From: an uncultured Lachnospiraceae bacterium
GTDB taxonomy: Bacteria; Bacillota; Clostridia; Lachnospirales; Lachnospiraceae
Direction of reading: 5' to 3'
DNA length: 44,588 bases
NCBI GenBank assembly: GCA_910579285.1
Contig: CAJTTT010000025.1
Span: 1,975 to 46,562 of the forward strand
The position numbers and the translations under genes were made by a program. The notes under the pieces are model-generated. The model was given only the letters and a program-made list of their open reading frames with translations, made no database searches and was not told the DNA's origin. Below are positions 8,801 through 17,117 of this stretch, piece by piece (position 1 is the first letter of the stretch; each line of letters starts with the position of its first letter).

Positions 8801-9233
8801 GGTGGAGGGAGAGACCCTCTCGGAGGAGGAGATCAACGGGCGCATTTTGCAGGAATTAAAGATGACTGGAATAGTCAATGAAAATGACGAAGCCGTCAGA
8901 ATGCTGGACGGTGAATTTACGGATAAGTCCGATATTCTGCCGCTGGAGCGGAAAAAGGACGGCAGTTTCTCAGCTGTCTCCAGTGTCATATCAGAGGAGG
9001 ACATGCGCACGGTTTCGAATTATGTAAACCATAAGATCCGCAGCATCGGGAGGGAGATCCTGGATGGGACCATATCGGTCAATCCCTGCGAACTGGGAGC
9101 GGAGAAAGCCTGTACTTACTGCGTATACAGGCATGTCTGCGGCTTTGAGGCCGGAGCGGAGGGGTATCAGCCGAGGAAGCTTGCAAAGTTAAAGGCGGAG
9201 GAAGCGCTGGAGAGGATGCGTGAAGAAACGTGA
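5808..9233 (+). CDS. addB: ATP-dependent helicase/nuclease subunit B
   Basis: AddB is the subunit of the AddAB helicase-nuclease that processes double-strand breaks for RecA-dependent repair and degrades foreign linear DNA. The start carries a Walker A motif GASGAGKS (residues 8-15). The C-terminal RecB-type nuclease has its DYK triad at D943-Y944-K945. Four cysteines that bind an iron-sulfur cluster in this family are present: C783 and the C1102-x2-C1105-x5-C1111 group at the end. With 1141 residues it is full length. GAAAGGAAAGG precedes the ATG. Its stop overlaps the start of addA, so the two subunits are coupled. Confidence 0.95.
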   Translation: MSLQFYFGASGAGKSRKLHDHIIEESIRCPEKNYLLIVPDQFTMQTQMDLVVEHPRHAIMNIDVLSFGRLTHRVIEEVGGEELPVLDDTGKSLVLRKVAGQEKEKLTVLGSHLHKIGYIHEVKSALSEFMQYGVGEKELETLISYAKERGALYYKLQDLRLLYRAFGEYIHDRFITTEGTLDRLRAALPESEIVRGSVIAFDGFTGFTPIQNRVIQDLLRLSDKVIVTLTMDERENPYRVEGEQRLFYLSQKTVAALKGLAAEAGIEEEKAVWCREKVEGRLPRFAKNPELAHLERNLFRYPPCAYGAEAERIHLIEASTPAQELRQTCIAIRRMLLESEGLCYRDIAVVTGNMGVYGKEAQEVFDRFDIPIYMDQTRGILGNPFTSYLRSALQILLQDFSFEAVFHYLRTGLAGFTWEEVDRLENYIRRFGIRGRRRWSEAFTYREEEPEGEEVSLAALDACNEMRLRLMDQLAPFLTPMKTAGEMVRALYAFLVANEVQRKLADFEQAFQEEGELARAKEYGQIYPLVIDLLDQIEGLLAGEELTLKEFADILDSGLAEITVGTIPQNVDRILVGDIERTRLKQVKVLFFLGVNDGNIPKGSGGGIISDLDREFLRESDIELAPSPREQMYIQRLYLYLNMTKPSEALILSYARVGEDGRSLRPAYLVELLQGLFPGLTAEAPERETVEEQLMSGADGVGFFTDILREYAAGRLDEEERRTLVTFYRCYENNPQYRGQIGNLVETAFARHEDRPLSRAAAAALYGASLLNSVSRLEKYAACAYAHFLQYGLRLRERGEYSFEASDMGNLFHGVLEGFSERLKEQGYTWFDFPKEEGRRLVAETLNACAAAYGETILYSSARNRHLLARIERILNRTVDTLQTQLRKGEFLPEAFEVSFDVLENLDSLNIALSEKEKLRLRGRIDRVDIGETEDRVYVKVIDYKSGNRRFDLAALYYGLQLQLVVYMNAAVELVQKKYPDKEAVPAAMLYYRVADPVVEGETLSEEEINGRILQELKMTGIVNENDEAVRMLDGEFTDKSDILPLERKKDGSFSAVSSVISEEDMRTVSNYVNHKIRSIGREILDGTISVNPCELGAEKACTYCVYRHVCGFEAGAEGYQPRKLAKLKAEEALERMREET

Positions 9234-12200
9234 AAATCACATTTACAGACACACAGAGACAGGTCATAGAGATAAGGGACTGCAATCTTCTTGTTGCCGC
9301 GGCGGCGGGATCCGGCAAGACGGCGGTTCTGGTGGAACGGATTGTGGAGATGGTCTGCGATGGGGAGAACCCGGTGGACATCGACAGACTGCTGGTGGTC
9401 ACCTTTACCAATGCGGCGGCTGCCCAGATGAGGGAGCGGGTCAGCCGTGCCCTGAACGACAGGCTGGCCCTGGATCCCGGCAGCGAGCATCTGCAGCGGC
9501 AGACCACACTGCTGTATAATGCCCAGATCACGACCATAGACAGCTTCTGCCTTTTCGTTCTGCGAAACCAGTTTCACACCATCGGCCTGGACCCCGGTTT
9601 TCGGATTGCGGAGGAAGGGGAACTTAAACTTCTGCGGGCAGATGTGCTTGCGGACGTGATAGAGGACGCTTACGCGAAGGAAGATCCGGCGTTCCTGCAC
9701 TGTATGGAATATTTCAGCGTGGGCAGCAGGGATGACGCGGTGGAAAAGGAGGCGTTGAAACTCTATGATTTTGCCATGAGTATGCCTTTCCCGGAGGAGT
9801 GGCTTGTGGAACGGAAGGAGGATTACCGGCTCGATGTGCCGGGAGAGCCGGGGCGGCTCCGCGGGACGGCGGCTTTTGAGGCGGCGGACGAAGGGCGGGA
9901 CGAGGGATTCTGCGATCCGCTGCGTCTTCCGTGGGCGGCGCTGTTCATGGATCATGTGCGGTTTGTGCTGAAAGGCTGTGCGGACAGGCTGGAGGAAGCG
10001 GTCCGGCTGTGCGAGGAACCTGACGGGCCGTATTTTTATGGGGAGCTGCTGGAGACGGAGCGGGAAATGATGGAGCGTCTGCTGCGCCTGTGCGGCGGCA
10101 TGGAGAAAGATGCCGGATCTGTGGATGCTGCCGATTACGACAGTCTCTGTGCCGCTTTTGGGGCGGTGGTTTTTGGCAGACTGCCATCCAAGCGGGACGC
10201 TTCTGTCCAGACGGCAAAGCGTGAGGCGGCGAAAGCGCTCAGGGACAGCGTGAAGGAGGCAGTCTCCGAACTGAGGGCACAGTTCTTCGGCGGGTCAGCC
10301 GGGCAGGTGTGCAGGCAGATGGAGGCCTGTCAGGCTGCTTTGACCGCGCTTGTGGATCTGACGCTTGCTTTTAAGGAGGCTTTTGACAGGGCCAAGCGGG
10401 AAAAAAATATTCTTGACTTTGACGATATCGAGCATTTTGCCCTGCAGACGCTTCTGCGCAGGGAGGGAGACAGCTATGTGCCCACGGAGACTGCGCTCGC
10501 TTACCGAAGCCGGTTCCATGAAATTATGATAGACGAGTATCAGGACAGCAATCTGGTGCAGGAGTATCTGCTTTCCTGCATTAGCGGGGAATCCGAGGGA
10601 CGATACAACCGCTTTATGGTGGGGGATGTGAAGCAGAGCATTTATAAATTCCGTCTGGCAAGGCCGGAGCTGTTTCTGGAAAAACAGGAGGTTTACGGGA
10701 GCGGCGCGGAAAATGCCAGACGGATAGACCTGCATCAGAATTTCAGGAGCCGAAGGGAAGTCATTGACAGTGTGAACGCTGTCTTTGCGCGGATTATGGG
10801 AAAGGAACTGGGCGGCATTGCGTACGATGAGAAGGCGGCCCTGCATCCCGGCGCTTCCTACCCCGGGCAGGCGGAAGGGCTTTCGGAAGAGACATCCAAT
10901 GTGACGGAGCTGATTTTGTTCCAGGAGGAAAAAGCGGACGCGGCGTCTGCCGGGAAGGACGGGGCGGCATCTGGAGCTGCCCGGCAGATGTTTGGCGAGG
11001 GATCGGCCCCGGCGGAAGTTTCTGCGAAAGAACAGGAAGCCTACGGTGTGGCGGCGCGGATCAAGGAACTGCTCCGGGACTTTCGGGTTACAGACAGAGA
11101 AACGGGAATGCTGCGAAAGGCGTCTTTCCGTGACATCGTGATTTTGCTGCGGACCCTGTCCGGCTGGGACGAGGTCTTTAAGCGGGTGCTGGAGGAGGAG
11201 GGGATTCCCGTCCATGTGACTTCCAGAACCGGGTATTTCGCGGCTTCGGAAGTACAGGAACTTCTTCACTTTCTGCGGATTCTGGACAACCCTTTACAGG
11301 ATATTCCCCTCTACGGGGTGCTGCACACTTATCTGGGCGGCTTTTCGGAGGAGGAGATTGCGCTGGTGCGGGCGGCCTGTCCAAAGAAGAGATATCTGTA
11401 CGATGCGCTGACGGCCTGCGCAGGTCTGGAAGTGACTGAAGAAGTCAATAAGGTGGCGCCGGACACAGCTCAGACGGAGAGCGCAGACCGGGCGGGCGGC
11501 GAAACCCGGGCGGATCGCGGGAGGCAGGGAATCAGCGAAGCGTTGCAAGCCAAAATCAGACAGTTTCTTGAGAAAATCGCCGCATACAGGGAGATGTCAG
11601 TGTATCTCTCCGTACACGAGCTTCTGCAGATCATTCTGAGGGATACCGGGTATGCGCATTATGTGGCGGCCAGACCCGAGGGGGGCAGGCGGCGCGCCAA
11701 TGTGGAGATGCTTCTGGTGAAGGCAGCAGACTACGAGAAGACGAGTTATTTCGGGCTCTATCACTTTCTGCGCTATATGGAGCAGCTGGAAAAATATGAG
11801 GTGGATTACGGCGAGGCCGCCATGCAGGACGAGAACGCGGATGTGGTGCGGATTATGAGCATCCATAAGAGCAAGGGGCTGGAGTTTCCTATCTGCTTTG
11901 TGTCGGGTCTGGCGGCAGGTTTCCGCAAAAAGGAAGGAAGTGGGATTCTGGCGGTGGACGTGGACGCCGGGATCGGTGTGGACTATGTGGATCCCCAAAG
12001 GCGGGTGAAAGGCAAAAACCTGAGAAAAAGCGCCGTTGCGCTGAAGCTGAGACGGGACAGTCTGGCGGAGGAGCTGCGCATTCTTTATGTGGCCATGACG
12101 AGGGCGGAGGAAAAATTGATTCTGACCGGGATAGTCAAAAACCCGGAAAAGACAGCGGCATCCCTCCTTCCGCTGCGGCGGCGGAAGAGAAGCCTGCTCT

Positions 12201-13222
12201 CCTATGATGTTCTGCTCGGGCAGGACAGCTATATGACCCTTCTGCTCGCCGCCCTTTCCGGCAATCGGTGTCTGGACGGTTTCTATGAGGCGTGCGGGCT
12301 GACGCCGGAGCCGGGGTGCCCGGAATATGACTCCGACATGGCGTTTGCGGTAAAATTGACCGGCTGGGATCATGTGGTGGAGGAAAAGATTGTGGAGACG
12401 GTTTTGGGCATGGAGGCGAAGAGAAGGCTTCTGCTTGACGGCTCTGCGAAAGAGGCGGACGATGTTCTTATGACGGAACTGTCAAGGAGGTTTTCCTATG
12501 AGTATCCGCATGGAAATCTGCGCGATCTTTACACAAAGACTACCGTATCGGAATTGAAGATGGCCGGCATGCGGGAAACGGACGAAGCCGCCGCAGAGCT
12601 GTTTCAGGAGAAGCCGGTGGTTCCGTATGTGCCGAGATTCCTGAGAAGTGACGAAAATGTCAGCGGTTCCATGCGGGGAAGCGCTTTCCACAAGGTGATG
12701 GAGCTGTTTGATTTCCAGAAACTGACTTATGAAGTCAACAATGACAGACAGGCGGCGGAGGCGCTCCTTATGGAGCAGATCGCGTGGATGCGGCAGACGG
12801 GCCGTCTGCCGCAGGGCTTCTACGAGGCAGTGTCTGTGCCGAAACTGGTGGACTTTCTGACGGGAAAGGCGGCTTTTCGCATGGGGGAGGCCGCCAGGGC
12901 CGGGAAGCTCTTTAAGGAGCAGCCGTTCGTGATGGGGATTCCGGCCAGCCGTCTGGGGGATGGTTTCCCGGCGGAGGAGACGGTGCTGATTCAAGGTATC
13001 ATCGATGTGTTTTTTGAGGAGGAGGACGGTTTTGTGGTGCTGGACTACAAGACCGACGCGGTGTCTGCGGCCACGGAGCTGGTTAAGCGTTATCAGGTGC
13101 AGCTTTCCTACTACAGCGAGGCGCTTGAACAGATCTTTGGCTATGAGGCGGGGGCGGATGGAAAGCCCGTGAAGGAGCGGATCATCTATTCCTTTAAGCT
13201 GGGGGAGGAGATCTGGCTGTGA
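9230..13222 (+). CDS. addA: ATP-dependent helicase/nuclease subunit A
   Basis: AddA is the motor and second nuclease of AddAB. Motifs in order: Walker A AAGSGKT (residues 25-31), the FTNAAAAQMRERV motif Ia region, IMIDEYQDSN (Walker B), the VGDVKQSIYKFRLA and HQNFRSR motifs, IMSIHKSKGLEFP, and VAMTRAEEKL. The nuclease domain closes the protein, with GSAFHKVMELFDF and the active-site D1272-Y1273-K1274. The GTG start at 9230 overlaps the addB TGA in a GTGA junction, and the pair is the usual addB-addA order. At 1330 residues it is somewhat longer than the B. subtilis protein; an Ala/Gly/Glu-rich insert near residues 565-600 and another near 740-765 look like flexible linkers. Confidence 0.95.
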   Translation: MKITFTDTQRQVIEIRDCNLLVAAAAGSGKTAVLVERIVEMVCDGENPVDIDRLLVVTFTNAAAAQMRERVSRALNDRLALDPGSEHLQRQTTLLYNAQITTIDSFCLFVLRNQFHTIGLDPGFRIAEEGELKLLRADVLADVIEDAYAKEDPAFLHCMEYFSVGSRDDAVEKEALKLYDFAMSMPFPEEWLVERKEDYRLDVPGEPGRLRGTAAFEAADEGRDEGFCDPLRLPWAALFMDHVRFVLKGCADRLEEAVRLCEEPDGPYFYGELLETEREMMERLLRLCGGMEKDAGSVDAADYDSLCAAFGAVVFGRLPSKRDASVQTAKREAAKALRDSVKEAVSELRAQFFGGSAGQVCRQMEACQAALTALVDLTLAFKEAFDRAKREKNILDFDDIEHFALQTLLRREGDSYVPTETALAYRSRFHEIMIDEYQDSNLVQEYLLSCISGESEGRYNRFMVGDVKQSIYKFRLARPELFLEKQEVYGSGAENARRIDLHQNFRSRREVIDSVNAVFARIMGKELGGIAYDEKAALHPGASYPGQAEGLSEETSNVTELILFQEEKADAASAGKDGAASGAARQMFGEGSAPAEVSAKEQEAYGVAARIKELLRDFRVTDRETGMLRKASFRDIVILLRTLSGWDEVFKRVLEEEGIPVHVTSRTGYFAASEVQELLHFLRILDNPLQDIPLYGVLHTYLGGFSEEEIALVRAACPKKRYLYDALTACAGLEVTEEVNKVAPDTAQTESADRAGGETRADRGRQGISEALQAKIRQFLEKIAAYREMSVYLSVHELLQIILRDTGYAHYVAARPEGGRRRANVEMLLVKAADYEKTSYFGLYHFLRYMEQLEKYEVDYGEAAMQDENADVVRIMSIHKSKGLEFPICFVSGLAAGFRKKEGSGILAVDVDAGIGVDYVDPQRRVKGKNLRKSAVALKLRRDSLAEELRILYVAMTRAEEKLILTGIVKNPEKTAASLLPLRRRKRSLLSYDVLLGQDSYMTLLLAALSGNRCLDGFYEACGLTPEPGCPEYDSDMAFAVKLTGWDHVVEEKIVETVLGMEAKRRLLLDGSAKEADDVLMTELSRRFSYEYPHGNLRDLYTKTTVSELKMAGMRETDEAAAELFQEKPVVPYVPRFLRSDENVSGSMRGSAFHKVMELFDFQKLTYEVNNDRQAAEALLMEQIAWMRQTGRLPQGFYEAVSVPKLVDFLTGKAAFRMGEAARAGKLFKEQPFVMGIPASRLGDGFPAEETVLIQGIIDVFFEEEDGFVVLDYKTDAVSAATELVKRYQVQLSYYSEALEQIFGYEAGADGKPVKERIIYSFKLGEEIWL

Positions 13223-13258
13223 GAAGCGTTTCCATCGGTAAAAGGCAGAATCTTTTTC

Positions 13259-13287
13259 TTGAAATGCCGGGGGCTATCCATTATAAT
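13259..13287 (+). promoter_or_regulatory. Sigma-A promoter of the DHH gene
   Basis: TTGAAA at 13259-13264, a 17-base spacer and TATAAT at 13282-13287. Transcription would start near 13294, about 210 bases before the coding start. Confidence 0.8.
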
Positions 13288-13293
13288 GAACAT

Positions 13294-13504
13294 GTCAGCA
13301 GGAAATCAAGCGGCTGCGCAGCAGACATTTGATTTCACCTGGCATGTCAACGAAAAAATCAATAAGCGCGAAGCGCGGTAGACGCGGAGCGGATGGATTT
13401 TTGAGTTTGAGAAAGGATGTTAACGGGAAATCCAGAGGCTGTGAGACAGCCGTCTGATTTTACCTGACAATGTAAGGCATAAACTTTGGAATAGGAGAAA
13501 AGCG
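13294..13504 (+). ncRNA. Structured 5' leader with repeated hairpins
   Basis: The leader contains two diverged copies of a 50-base unit (about 13301-13345 and 13422-13470). Each starts GGAAATC, holds an inner GGCTG/CAGC hairpin, closes with TGATTT and ends ACCTG-CA-TGT. In copy 1 GAAATCAA pairs with TTGATTTC; in copy 2 GGCTGT pairs with ACAGCC. Between them, near 13351-13405, AAAAATC and GATTTTT enclose a GCGC-GAA-GCGC hairpin. I recognise no named riboswitch. It may be a regulatory RNA or a mobile palindromic repeat that landed in the leader. Confidence 0.45.
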
Positions 13505-14443
13505 ATGAGATTAGTGACACGATCTGATTTTGACGGGCTGGCATGCGGCGCTCTCTTAAAGGAGGTTGGCCTGATTGACAGCTGGAAATTTGCGCATCCG
13601 AAGGACTTACAGGATGGCCTTGTGGAGATTACGGAGAATGATGTGCTGGCGAATGTACCCTTTGTGGAAGGGTGCGGGCTCTGGTTTGACCATCACTCCA
13701 GCGAGCACGAGCGCAATGAGTTAAAGGGTAAGTATAAAGGAGAAAGCCGCATCACGCCTTCCTGCGCGCGTATCATTTATGAGTATTACGGCGGCCAGGA
13801 ACGTTTTTCCCATTTTGATGATATGATGGTGGCAGTAGATAAGGTGGATTCCGGCAATCTGACCATAGACGAGATCCAGAATCCGCAGGGTTGGATTCTT
13901 GTGGGATTTTTGATGGATCCCCGCACAGGGCTTGGCAGATGGCGCAACTTTACGATTTCCAACTATCAGCTGATGGAGAAACTGATGGAGTGCTGCCGCA
14001 CCATGAGCACGGAAGAAATTCTGGCTCTGCCCGATGTGCAGGAGCGCATTGCCATTTACCGTGAGCAGGATGAGAAGTTCAGGGAGATGGTGAAGGCGCA
14101 CACAAGGGTGGAGAAGGACGTTATCATTTCAGATCTGCGGGGCGTTGACCCGATTTATTCCGGCAACCGTTTCCTGATCTACAGCATGTATCCCGAACAG
14201 AACATCTCCGCATGGATCGTCAATGGCCGCGGCGGCCTTGGGTGTTCGGCGGCGGTGGGTTACAGTGTATTGAACCGCACCTCCCATGTCAATGTGGGAA
14301 GCCTGATGCTTAAGTACGGCGGCGGCGGACACAAGGCGGTGGGAACCTGCCAGTTCTCGGACGAGACCATGAATGAACAGCTTCCGAAACTTTTGGATGA
14401 ACTTGTGAACTATGATACATACTACAACAAACAGGACGTATAA
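13505..14443 (+). CDS. DHH-family phosphoesterase
   Basis: The 312-residue protein has the metal-binding motifs of the DHH superfamily: RSDFDG (D8, D10), WFDHHSSE (D62-H63-H64), VDKVDSGN and, in the C-terminal DHHA1 part, GGGGHKAVGTCQF. Members hydrolyse phosphodiester or phosphoanhydride bonds, for example short oligoribonucleotides (NrnA/NrnB) or polyphosphate; which of these applies is not visible. There is no signal peptide or transmembrane segment, so it is cytoplasmic. AGGAGAAAAG precedes the ATG. It is transcribed from its own promoter through a structured leader and lies between addBA and the sugar-sensing genes, with no clear functional tie to either. Confidence 0.8.
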   Translation: MRLVTRSDFDGLACGALLKEVGLIDSWKFAHPKDLQDGLVEITENDVLANVPFVEGCGLWFDHHSSEHERNELKGKYKGESRITPSCARIIYEYYGGQERFSHFDDMMVAVDKVDSGNLTIDEIQNPQGWILVGFLMDPRTGLGRWRNFTISNYQLMEKLMECCRTMSTEEILALPDVQERIAIYREQDEKFREMVKAHTRVEKDVIISDLRGVDPIYSGNRFLIYSMYPEQNISAWIVNGRGGLGCSAAVGYSVLNRTSHVNVGSLMLKYGGGGHKAVGTCQFSDETMNEQLPKLLDELVNYDTYYNKQDV

Positions 14444-14473
14444 AAGCGTCAAAAACAGCGGAAGAACTGAAAT

Positions 14474-15595
14474 GTGACACGCACAATGGCATGGAAGATC
14501 AATAAGAAAAAGCGACAACTGCATGCAGAGACCACAGCCCCGGAAAGAAAATTTTCGGGGCTTACGTTTCTGCCCGTATTTTTGACGGCAGTCTGCATCC
14601 TGTTTACGGTATTTATGGCAGGCTATATCCTGTGGTTTTACACAGACAGTTTCCAGGAGGAGGCGGCGGGGGGCATCTACGACAGATATTATATTATGAT
14701 TACCCAGGAAGACAAATCTGTTTTCTGGCAGTCCGTCTATCAGGGCGCCTATGAGCGGGCGCTGCAGGAGAACGTCTATGTGGACTGGCTGGGAAACGAG
14801 CGTTTCCGGGATTACAGCGTGGAGGAGCAGATGGAGATTGCCATTGCCTCCGGGGTGGACGGTATCATTGTGACGGCCAGCGAAGAGGAGGGAATGACGG
14901 ACTTAATTGACCGGGCGGACGCGGCGGGGATTCCCGTGGTGACGCTTTACGGGGACAATACCCAGAGTAAGCGGTGCAGCTTTGTTGGTGTGGGAAGCTA
15001 CAATCTTGGCAGGGAATATGGCCGGCAGGCGCTTCGGATTATGCGGGAGCGGCAGGAAGTGGAGATTGGTTCCCCGGACCGGCCTGTTCGGGTGACTCTC
15101 TTGGTCAATTCCTATGCGAACAGTATGGACCAGAATATCCTCTATTCCGGCATACAGGACACGATAGAACAGGAGCGGGGGGACACGGCGGTGGCGCTTT
15201 CCCTGCTGTCCGTGGATGACACCAACGCTTTTTCTGTGGAGGAGTCTATCCGTGATATTTTTATGGGCGGGGATATCCCGGATATCCTGATCTGCCTCAA
15301 TGAGCTGAATACGACCTGCGCCTACCAGGCGGTGGTGGACTACAATAAGGTGGGTGTGGTAAGCATTCTGGGCCATTACGTTTCCGACACGATCATCAAC
15401 GCCATTGACAGGAACGTGATCTACGCCACTGTGGACATCGACACGGCGCAGATGGGAGGTTTCTGCATTGATGCGCTGCAGGAGTACCATGATCTGGGCT
15501 ACACCAGCCAGTATTTTACGGCGGACATCAGTCTGATATCCAAGGATAATGTGGACGAATATCTGAGGAGGGAGGAGCCGGAAAAAGATGAGTAA
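14474..15595 (+). CDS. Membrane-anchored sugar-binding sensor protein (XylFII-like)
   Basis: The 373-residue protein has one hydrophobic anchor at about 29-52 without a lipobox, followed by an extracellular type I periplasmic binding domain (Peripla_BP_4, like ribose/xylose-binding proteins). Family marks are SVFWQSVYQGAYERA, GVDGIIVTASEEEG, ADAAGIPVVTLYGDN and ATVDIDTAQMGGF. Because it stays tethered, it is better suited to sensing than transport. Its end overlaps the next gene, a histidine kinase, by 8 bases. In clostridia, the membrane-bound xylose-binding protein XylFII docks on the kinase LytS, and this gene has the same position and design. The GTG at 14474 follows GGAAG by 9 bases; an ATG at 14486 is an alternative start. 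The ligand is not known. Confidence 0.78.
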   Translation: MTRTMAWKINKKKRQLHAETTAPERKFSGLTFLPVFLTAVCILFTVFMAGYILWFYTDSFQEEAAGGIYDRYYIMITQEDKSVFWQSVYQGAYERALQENVYVDWLGNERFRDYSVEEQMEIAIASGVDGIIVTASEEEGMTDLIDRADAAGIPVVTLYGDNTQSKRCSFVGVGSYNLGREYGRQALRIMRERQEVEIGSPDRPVRVTLLVNSYANSMDQNILYSGIQDTIEQERGDTAVALSLLSVDDTNAFSVEESIRDIFMGGDIPDILICLNELNTTCAYQAVVDYNKVGVVSILGHYVSDTIINAIDRNVIYATVDIDTAQMGGFCIDALQEYHDLGYTSQYFTADISLISKDNVDEYLRREEPEKDE

Positions 15596-17117
15596 AGTAC
15601 GGGATTTCTCTCTGCAGTTTAAGATCAGCAGCATTTATATTGTGACCAACCTGCTGGTGGTGATGGTAAATATTTTTCTGATTATCGGCATCAACAGTAT
15701 GTCCGGGCGGCTGGATATGGTGTATCAGGACAACCGTCATCTGAACGACTTTTCCGATATCATAAACGCCCTGCAGGATGACATGACGGATTATCTGAAT
15801 GTGAAGACCAGTGATTCCCTGGAGAATTATTATCGAAGCGAGCAGTTGTGCCGGAATATGGCGGCGGATCTGAACGAGGAGGTGACCGGCCGGTCTTTTG
15901 ACCGAATGGAGCGCAACATCAGGCATATGACAGAGCGTTATCTGGAGGAGGTGGCGAAAACCGTAGAGTCCAAGCGCGGACGGAATGTGGAAAAATACCG
16001 TCTTCACTACGAGAATGCCACGAGAATGTATGGCTATATCGACACCTATCTTTCCAATCTGAACATGGAGCAGTTTCGCAGCAACTCCGAGCGTTACAGC
16101 GAATTGCAGCAGCGGTTCCGGCTCTTTGAGGCGGTGTCCGTCATCGCTATCATTCTGGTGATGATAAGCAATGTGTGCATCATTATCAGCTTCGTGGGCG
16201 CGCTGATCCGGCCGCTGAAAAAGCTGTCGAGCCAGGCGGATGAGGTGGCGAAGGGCAATTTCGAGATCGACCTTCTGCCGGTGGAATCGCAGGACGAGGT
16301 GGGCGTGGTGACGGGCGCCTTCAATTCTATGGTGGTCAGCATCGGCAGATACATCGAGCAGATCAGGGAGAGCATGGAGGCGGAGCGGGCGTTAAAAGAG
16401 CGAGAGCTTCTCATGGAAGGCCACTTAAAGGATGCCAGGCTCAAATATCTGCAGGCCCAGATCAACCCACACTTTCTGTTTAACACCTTGAACGCGGGCG
16501 CGCAGCTTGCCATGATGGAGAGCGCGGACAGAACCTACGACTATATCCAGAAGGTAGCCCAGTTTTACAGATATAATATGAAGAAAAGCGAGGAGACGGT
16601 GACTGTGGCCGAGGAAGTGGAGATGGTGGACTCCTACATCTATATTCTGAATGTGCGGTTTGCCGGAGATATCCATTATGAAAAGCATATAGATGAGTCC
16701 CTCCTGTACATGGAGATGCCGGGCATGATCCTGCAGCCCATTGTGGAAAACTGTGTCAATCACGGCATACGGGAGATGGGAGACCGGGGCGTCATCCTTT
16801 TGTCCCTCTATGAAAAGGAGGGCAGAGTCTGTATCAGCGTGAAGGACAACGGCGTTGGTATGAGCGAGGAAATCATCGACAAGGTGATGAGCGGCACCTA
16901 CAGGGAAGAAGACATGGCATCCGGGGGAAACGGCGTCGGCATGGACAACGTGATCTCCCGCATGCGGCTTTTTACTGGCAATGAAAATGTGATGACGGTG
17001 CAAAGCGAGGGAGAAGATATGGGCACGGAAGTATGCCTTTATCTGGAACGTTACGGTCAGGAAACTGAGAACAGCGGGGAGGCGTCTTGCGGCGCTTCAG
17101 AATGGGAGGAGAGATGA
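15588..17117 (+). CDS. Sensor histidine kinase, LytS/YesM type
   Basis: The 509-residue kinase has a first membrane helix (about 14-36), an extracellular domain of roughly 145 residues, a second helix (about 183-207), a HAMP linker (about 208-262), and a His_kinase domain with the phospho-accepting H295 in INPHFLFNTLN. The ATPase part follows with PIVENCVNHG, DNGVGM and GGNGVGMDNV. This is the LytS/YesM layout, in which the kinase pairs with an AraC-type regulator. It should read the ligand state of the tethered binding protein encoded just upstream, with which it overlaps. Its stop overlaps the regulator start in an ATGA junction. Confidence 0.92.
   Translation: MSKVRDFSLQFKISSIYIVTNLLVVMVNIFLIIGINSMSGRLDMVYQDNRHLNDFSDIINALQDDMTDYLNVKTSDSLENYYRSEQLCRNMAADLNEEVTGRSFDRMERNIRHMTERYLEEVAKTVESKRGRNVEKYRLHYENATRMYGYIDTYLSNLNMEQFRSNSERYSELQQRFRLFEAVSVIAIILVMISNVCIIISFVGALIRPLKKLSSQADEVAKGNFEIDLLPVESQDEVGVVTGAFNSMVVSIGRYIEQIRESMEAERALKERELLMEGHLKDARLKYLQAQINPHFLFNTLNAGAQLAMMESADRTYDYIQKVAQFYRYNMKKSEETVTVAEEVEMVDSYIYILNVRFAGDIHYEKHIDESLLYMEMPGMILQPIVENCVNHGIREMGDRGVILLSLYEKEGRVCISVKDNGVGMSEEIIDKVMSGTYREEDMASGGNGVGMDNVISRMRLFTGNENVMTVQSEGEDMGTEVCLYLERYGQETENSGEASCGASEWEER

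Noticed and set aside
10295..11269. Minus-strand open frame of 324 codons inside addA
   Set aside because: addA is intact and recognisable on the plus strand; the antisense frame shows no domain and arises from GC-rich codon bias.
13294..13480. CRISPR array
   Set aside because: There are only two diverged palindromic units with no uniform repeats or spacers, and no cas genes.
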